This document shows, in pieces, positions 60,254-64,000 of a stretch of 64,000 nucleotides of DNA (position 1 is the stretch's first letter; each line of letters opens with the position of its first letter). Made by a program: the position numbers and the translations under genes. The notes beneath the pieces were generated by a model. It was not told the origin of the DNA and ran no database searches. It saw only the letters and a list, made by a program, of their open reading frames with translations. This stretch comes from Bacteroidaceae bacterium (GTDB taxonomy: Bacteria; Bacteroidota; Bacteroidia; Bacteroidales; Bacteroidaceae): the NCBI GenBank assembly GCA_017541025.1, contig JAFXZY010000076.1, positions 56,654-120,653 of the forward strand, written 5' to 3'.

Positions 60254-60853
60254 ATGGAGGAGGAAAATAAAAATAAGGGAGTGGTAAACCACTTTGAGGC
60301 TGGTTCAAACTGCCAAGTGTTCAATGGTCCGATTACAGGATGCGTGTTTGCTATGCCCGGATCTACGGTTACTCAGCATCCGGCAGCTGCACCCGCAGGA
60401 CCTGCGAAAGAAGAGAAACGCTATGAGCGTCAGCCATTGTCGGCTAAACGCAAAAGGCTTCTGAATGATTTGTTGTCCTTGGCAGAGAAAGGCGAATGGC
60501 ACATGCCGTTGACAGACGAGGACATTAAAGCAATGATGCTTCAGGTGCTGAATCAAGGCGGGGAGCTTTTGACGGAAGCAGATTTAATGCTTTCGGAATG
60601 CCTTTGGTCGCTACTGGAGAATCGCAGAGGCGGAGACGCGCTGCGTATTACGTGGCAGAACATGATTGGCTACCTTGACGAGAAAGGCAGCTTCTGCCAT
60701 CATCAGGGTTCTCCGTCGCTCAACAAAATGTTTTTCGGCACAGAAGATGGATACACCAATATAGACAAGGGTAGACCCGGCAAAGGGGCCATGCTGCCCG
60801 ATTTCCTGTCGATACTCCCCTTGTTGGATAAATACTATCCCACTACAGAATAA
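60254..60853 (+). CDS. Unknown protein starting with GSNCQVFNG motif
   Basis: 199 residues. The N-terminus has FEAGSNCQVFNGPITGCVFA followed by MPGSTV, a Pro/Ala-rich linker (HPAAAPAGPAKEE), then a helical domain of about 130 residues (LSAKRKRLLNDLLSLAEKGEWHMPL...). I recall similar N-terminal motifs in unannotated Bacteroidetes accessory proteins. Co-transcribed with the HIRAN-like gene. No function can be assigned. Confidence 0.55.
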   Translation: MEEENKNKGVVNHFEAGSNCQVFNGPITGCVFAMPGSTVTQHPAAAPAGPAKEEKRYERQPLSAKRKRLLNDLLSLAEKGEWHMPLTDEDIKAMMLQVLNQGGELLTEADLMLSECLWSLLENRRGGDALRITWQNMIGYLDEKGSFCHHQGSPSLNKMFFGTEDGYTNIDKGRPGKGAMLPDFLSILPLLDKYYPTTE

Positions 60854-60880
60854 TCTCAGATAATCTGAAGTAATCTGAGC
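60851..60880. repeat. Short direct repeats TAATCTSAGA
   Basis: Three 10-base units, each beginning TAATCT, directly after the stop codon at 60853. Confidence 0.6.
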
Positions 60881-60886
60881 CTGTTT

Positions 60887-60934
60887 GCGGCTAAATCTCA
60901 ATACATCTTTTTTGAGGTTTAGCCGCTTTTATTT
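60887..60934 (+). terminator. Terminator after the HIRAN-like pair
   Basis: GCGGCTAAATCTCA (60887-60900) pairs with TGAGGTTTAGCCGC (60913-60926), followed by TTTT. Confidence 0.88.
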
Positions 60935-60994
60935 TTCTCATTTTCAGCGAGTTATTTTTCGTTTACATTTTTTAACATCGAATCTGAATTCAGA

Positions 60995-61025
60995 TTTGCA
61001 TGGTTTTTCAGCTCATCTACCTTTG
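60995..61025 (+). promoter_or_regulatory. Promoter of the 163-residue unknown gene
   Basis: TTTG (60995-60998), exactly 19 bases, TACCTTTG (61018-61025). It sits inside an otherwise possible longer reading from 61000, so ATG 61096 is taken as the start. Confidence 0.8.
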
Positions 61026-61095
61026 CATCGTCAAACAAAACAAAACGCGTTTGACAGAGATAATAACATTACTAATTATAAAAAGGTATTACATT

Positions 61096-61584
61096 ATGAG
61101 AAAGACAAAAAAGAGACTGAGAAAGGAAATGTCGGTAACATTGAAAATCAGAAAAGACGAGCAGAGAGAAATCGAGTGTCTGTATGACGCCAAGGTTACA
61201 CTTGCCAACACGTGCACAGAACTTAAACATACCAGACAGAAGCTGGAAGAGGTCAGGAAGGATAACCAAACATTGCTGCCTCTCTGCGACAAAGCAGAAA
61301 ACATATTGCGTGTGCTGTTGGAGAAATGGATTTCGAAGGAAACCCGGAAGAAGGTGGCATTAACAATAAGGTTCTACCATAGGAACGAACGACTGGAGAT
61401 GTATTACGCTATGTTGCAGTACGTGATGACGGGACGTAAGACAAGGTTCGACAAGCCAGTCATGCAGTGGCACTTCCGGCTGTTTGCAGAGATGGTCGAT
61501 GAGGATCGCTACACCGTTCCTTCGAACACGCTCCTCAAACGCCTGTGGAAGAAAGTGGGACTTGTTGAAGGGATTGGAAATTAA
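61096..61584 (+). CDS. Unknown basic coiled-coil protein
   Basis: 162 residues from ATG 61096. The first 75 are very basic and coiled-coil-like (KKRLRKEMSVTLKIRKDEQR, LKHTRQKLEEVRKDN). The rest is helical with YYAMLQYVMTGRKTRFDKPV and NTLLKRLWKKVGL. Possibly a nucleic-acid-binding accessory protein of the primase-like locus; no family recognised. The stop codon touches a hexamer array. Confidence 0.55.
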   Translation: MRKTKKRLRKEMSVTLKIRKDEQREIECLYDAKVTLANTCTELKHTRQKLEEVRKDNQTLLPLCDKAENILRVLLEKWISKETRKKVALTIRFYHRNERLEMYYAMLQYVMTGRKTRFDKPVMQWHFRLFAEMVDEDRYTVPSNTLLKRLWKKVGLVEGIGN

Positions 61585-61612
61585 CGATAACGTTAACGAT
61601 AACGATAACTTT
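61583..61612. repeat. Hexamer array AACGAT (5 units)
   Basis: AACGAT, AACGTT, AACGAT, AACGAT, AACTTT immediately after the stop codon. Confidence 0.88.
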
Positions 61613-61651
61613 ATTTAAACGATAACAAATTAAGCGCCTCTGATAAAAGTA

Positions 61652-61683
61652 CTCCCCCAAAGGGGGGAGCGGAGAGGGGGCCT
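61652..61683. repeat. Palindromic C/G-run mini-element, copy 5 (intergenic)
   Basis: CTCCCCCAAAGGGGGGAG followed by CGGAGAGGGGGCC. The clearest hairpin of the set and the only intergenic copy. Confidence 0.8.
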
Positions 61684-61763
61684 AACCTGAGTTGAAGTGA
61701 GGAACTTCACGTGAATAAGCTGGCCAGCAATTCCAAACTTCGCCTCACATAAATCAACTCATT

Positions 61764-62138
61764 ATGAAGAAAAATATTAAGAAGAAAACGAGCAAGGAGA
61801 TTAATTATGAGGGGCTTGTTTCCCTTGGAGAGTTACAAAACGGTCTGCGTACAGCAAACATCGTCAGCTGGGAGGACTTGGAGATAGAACCCCTTAACAG
61901 CCGTTGCAAGGTGCAGATTATGCGCGACGGGAATATCTACATCACACAACTGCCCAAACGATTCAAGAACCGACCCATTTTCCGTGAAGATAACTGCTCG
62001 CTATCATTGGGGCGCGACGGGAAATACTACTTTGTATTCACAATGCCGGAACAATTGGTGGAAGAATTGCCCCGTGAATTGGTTCGTCAGGCAAGCACCA
62101 TCGCACAGAAGGTGGCTCGTCTAATTCATAATTATTAA
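61764..62138 (+). CDS. Unknown 124-residue protein upstream of primase-like gene
   Basis: 124 residues, basic N-terminus (KKNIKKKTSKEINYEGLVSL), then a beta-rich domain (CKVQIMRDGNIYITQLPKRF, LSLGRDGKYYFVFTMPEQL) and a C-terminal helix. I do not recognise it. It lies 38 bases before the primase-like gene and may be part of the same unit. Confidence 0.6.
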   Translation: MKKNIKKKTSKEINYEGLVSLGELQNGLRTANIVSWEDLEIEPLNSRCKVQIMRDGNIYITQLPKRFKNRPIFREDNCSLSLGRDGKYYFVFTMPEQLVEELPRELVRQASTIAQKVARLIHNY

Positions 62139-62154
62139 TTCTTAATTTTTAATT
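62134..62154. repeat. Heptamer array, YTTAATT class (3 units)
   Basis: ATTAATT, CTTAATT, TTTAATT in register across the stop of the 124-residue gene. Confidence 0.65.
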
Positions 62155-62176
62155 TAAGAACGAAGTGAGTGTACAC

Positions 62177-64000
62177 ATGATATATTACAAGGATGGGGTG
62201 AAGATGATGAACCCCGTCCTGACGAAAGAAGAGTATCTGGCCATCCGTAATGGCGGTGAACAACGCGACCGCGTTAAGCGTATACGTGAGGGCGAAGAGG
62301 CACTGAAGCACAAACTGGTGCAAATGAACTACAGCTGCCTGCCCAACGATGACGGGACGCTGAAAGGCTCCACCCGCATAAGCACTACCGTAGGTATGGA
62401 CATCGACCATATCCCTAAAGAAAATATGTCATTAGTCAGGAGTCGCATTCTTGCCAAGAAAGGAGACTTAGGTTTGCTGATGCTGGAGGAGAGTGCCCGC
62501 GGTGCTGGTTATCACTTGGTCTTTAAGCGTCGCCCCGAATTCTCGCAAGAAGATAACCTAAAATGGGCCAGTGAGCTGTTAGAGGTGGAGTACGATGCAG
62601 GGGCAAAGGACATTACAAGGGTGTTCTTTACAACGACTGCTGCGCAACTCATTTATCTCGACAACGCAGTTTTCGAGATAAATGAAGTGAAGAGTGAAGA
62701 ATGCTTCGCAAGTGAAGAACGAAGAGTGAAGAGTGAAGAATCAAAGATACCGAACTCTGAGCCAAAATTCCCTACGGAGTTCAAGGGTATTCCTTATTCT
62801 CAGATTATTGCAGAGTACTGGAACAGAACGGGTGGCGAACCCAACGAGGGCGAGAGGAACAAACGATTGCACCAACTGGCTGTCAACCTGAGGGCCATCT
62901 GTGATAATAACGAGGAGTGGCTGCTGGAGGTGATACCTCAATACGGCCTTTCCGTTCAAGAAATGAAGTGCATCATTCATTCCGCCTGCAAGGAGCCAAC
63001 CAAAGGTTCAAAACTAATGGATCAAATCGTCAACGAAATATCTCTCCCTCCTCGGGGGGAGTCGGAGGGGGGCTTGGCTCCTGAGATGCCGAAGAAATTA
63101 CCAAAGTTGATTAACCTTCTGGTCTCTAAAACACCCGACATCTACAAGGCGGCGGTGGCGCATGCGGTATTCCCTGCTTTGGCTACGCACCTGTGGCGGA
63201 CGCGGTTCCGATACATTGACAACAAGCTGCACGAGGCTACGCTGATGAATGTGCTGATGGCGGGAACGGGAGCGGGAAAGGATTGTATCTCGGAACCCAT
63301 CGACCATATTATGGCAGACATTCGCAGAAACGACGCGGAGAACATGAGACGCGAGAAGGAATGGAAGGACGAGGTGAACGCCAAGGGTGCCAATAAGGAT
63401 AAGCGGAAGCGTCCCGAAGGGCTCGTTATACAAGAGATTGACGCGGATATGACAAACCCTGCCTTCGTGATGCGTATGGCCGAGGCGGACGAGCATTTCC
63501 TGTATGTGAAACTGAACGAGATAGACCAGTTCGATGCCTTAAAGGGCAATTGTTCGGGCGGTCAGCAGTTCAGGATTATGTGTCTGGCCTTCGACCCCAA
63601 CAACCGCTACGGTCAGACCCGTATCGGCACGCAGAGCGTCACAGAACGCGTATGTATCCGCTTCAACTGGAACGCTACGACGACCATTCAGAAGGGACAG
63701 AAGTATTTTGCCCGTGTGCTGACGGACGGCCCGCTATCGCGTATCAATTTCTGTACGATTCCTGAAAGGGAAATAGGCGCTGAGATTCCCGTCTATGGCG
63801 AATACGACAGCAGCTTCGATGAAGAGTTGAAGCCTTACATTGAACGTCTTTGCGCCGCCCGTGGTGAGATAGATTGTCCGCAGGCATTTAAACTTGCCAA
63901 GAAACTGAATGAGGAATGTGCGGAGTTCTCGCGTCTCAGCCAGAGCCGCACGTATGAGAATTTCACCTTCCGCGCCAATGTAATCGCCTACCTGAAAGCC
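62177..64000 (+). CDS. VirE-N/BT4734-type primase-like protein (C-terminus beyond window)
   Basis: 608 codons are open to the window edge. The N-terminal 190 residues match the VirE-N/BT4734 family (MIYYKDGVKMMNPVLTKEEY, MNYSCLPNDDGTLKGSTRIS, MDIDHIP, SARGAGYHLVFKRRPEFSQE). After a linker comes a region typical of DUF3987-like helicase or primase proteins with a glycine-rich nucleotide-binding loop (MAGTGAGKDCISEP). The linker contains a 7-base-repeat insertion (KSEECFASEERRVKSEE) and another C/G-run insertion (LPPRGESEGGLAPE). Such genes mark Bacteroidales accessory loci, often with smalltalk and HU-type genes. Confidence 0.8.
   Translation, partial: MIYYKDGVKMMNPVLTKEEYLAIRNGGEQRDRVKRIREGEEALKHKLVQMNYSCLPNDDGTLKGSTRISTTVGMDIDHIPKENMSLVRSRILAKKGDLGLLMLEESARGAGYHLVFKRRPEFSQEDNLKWASELLEVEYDAGAKDITRVFFTTTAAQLIYLDNAVFEINEVKSEECFASEERRVKSEESKIPNSEPKFPTEFKGIPYSQIIAEYWNRTGGEPNEGERNKRLHQLAVNLRAICDNNEEWLLEVIPQYGLSVQEMKCIIHSACKEPTKGSKLMDQIVNEISLPPRGESEGGLAPEMPKKLPKLINLLVSKTPDIYKAAVAHAVFPALATHLWRTRFRYIDNKLHEATLMNVLMAGTGAGKDCISEPIDHIMADIRRNDAENMRREKEWKDEVNAKGANKDKRKRPEGLVIQEIDADMTNPAFVMRMAEADEHFLYVKLNEIDQFDALKGNCSGGQQFRIMCLAFDPNNRYGQTRIGTQSVTERVCIRFNWNATTTIQKGQKYFARVLTDGPLSRINFCTIPEREIGAEIPVYGEYDSSFDEELKPYIERLCAARGEIDCPQAFKLAKKLNEECAEFSRLSQSRTYENFTFRANVIAYLKA
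62687..62746. repeat. Heptamer array, GTGAAGA class, inside the primase-like gene
   Basis: GTGAAGA twice, ATGCTTC plus 4 bases, then GTGAAGA, ACGAAGA, GTGAAGA twice and ATCAAAG. It is read in frame as a charged linker. Confidence 0.85.
63043..63075. repeat. Palindromic C/G-run mini-element, copy 6 (in the primase-like gene)
   Basis: CTCCCTCCTCGGGGGGAG followed by TCGGAGGGGGGC. In frame, encoding LPPRGESEGG. Confidence 0.8.

Noticed and set aside
61000-61095. N-terminal extension of the 162-residue unknown protein
   Set aside because: A consensus promoter (60995-61025) overlaps its first codons, so the message should start after them.

Overview
The window looks like a chromosomal segment of a plant-polysaccharide-degrading Bacteroidales, most likely Prevotellaceae. 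Three things point there. Promoters repeatedly fit the Bacteroidetes form TTTG-N19/20-TAnnTTTG with no Shine-Dalgarno signals. Several secreted proteins end in short type IX secretion-like tails (YDLNGR...KGIYI..GKK). Family-restricted genes are present, including smalltalk, an Hc1-like H1 histone, DUF5686, DUF4833 and a VirE/BT4734-type primase-like protein. No rRNA, tRNA, CRISPR array or intact insertion sequence was seen.

Layout. 1-8.6 kb (minus): a polyene-type fatty-acid-like operon (YghO-like acyltransferase, ketosynthase, ACP, two hotdog dehydratases, CrtI-like oxidoreductase, DUF5686 outer-membrane protein, FabG-type reductase, DUF4833 protein), probably an aryl-polyene or flexirubin-like cluster running off the left edge. 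8.7-14.2 kb: a GH39-like glycosidase, an NAD(P)H-hydrate dehydratase, the PLP synthase pair pdxT/pdxS, and, divergent from pdxS, a degenerate vitamin-B6/HMP-kinase domain fused to an AraC DNA-binding domain. 14.2-17.6 kb: a tricorn-like S41 protease. 17.8-21.9 kb: a GLUG/LamG surface protein with a 53-residue peptide gene one base downstream. 22-28.5 kb: a four-gene minus operon (catalytic-core-deleted GH78-like protein, short WYL-type regulator, GH2, SGNH/LamG hydrolase). 28.7-34.2 kb: Fur-family regulator, H1-like protein, BlaI-type regulator, six-hairpin glycosidase, Lys/Glu-rich coiled coil, endonuclease I with duplicated promoters.

34.5-39 kb is the D-xylose locus xylE-xylB-xylA. 39.2-45.6 kb holds SUI1, a TraB/GumN protein, a phytase-esterase-like protein, hemG and a TonB-dependent receptor. 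45.6-54 kb is an arabinoxylan module: GH30, GH43-CBM6, PagL-like deacylase and GH31 on minus, GH127 on plus. Together with xylEBA it could take arabinoxylan fragments to xylulose-5-phosphate. No SusC/SusD pair lies in the window. 54-64 kb is accessory: smalltalk, HU-like protein, an antitoxin with a truncated toxin, a decayed stretch, a BIG2 surface protein, a HIRAN-like protein and partner, two unknown proteins, and the primase-like gene cut by the right edge.

The main unexplained structure is repetitive. Arrays of 7-base and 6-base units (up to 15 heptamers in strict register at 54349-54453) and a C-run/G-run palindromic mini-element recur in intergenic DNA and, in frame, inside coding genes such as xylB, the HU-like gene, GH30 and the primase-like gene. 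The most testable biological proposal is the catalytically impaired kinase-AraC protein beside pdxST, which may be a vitamin-B6-sensing regulator.
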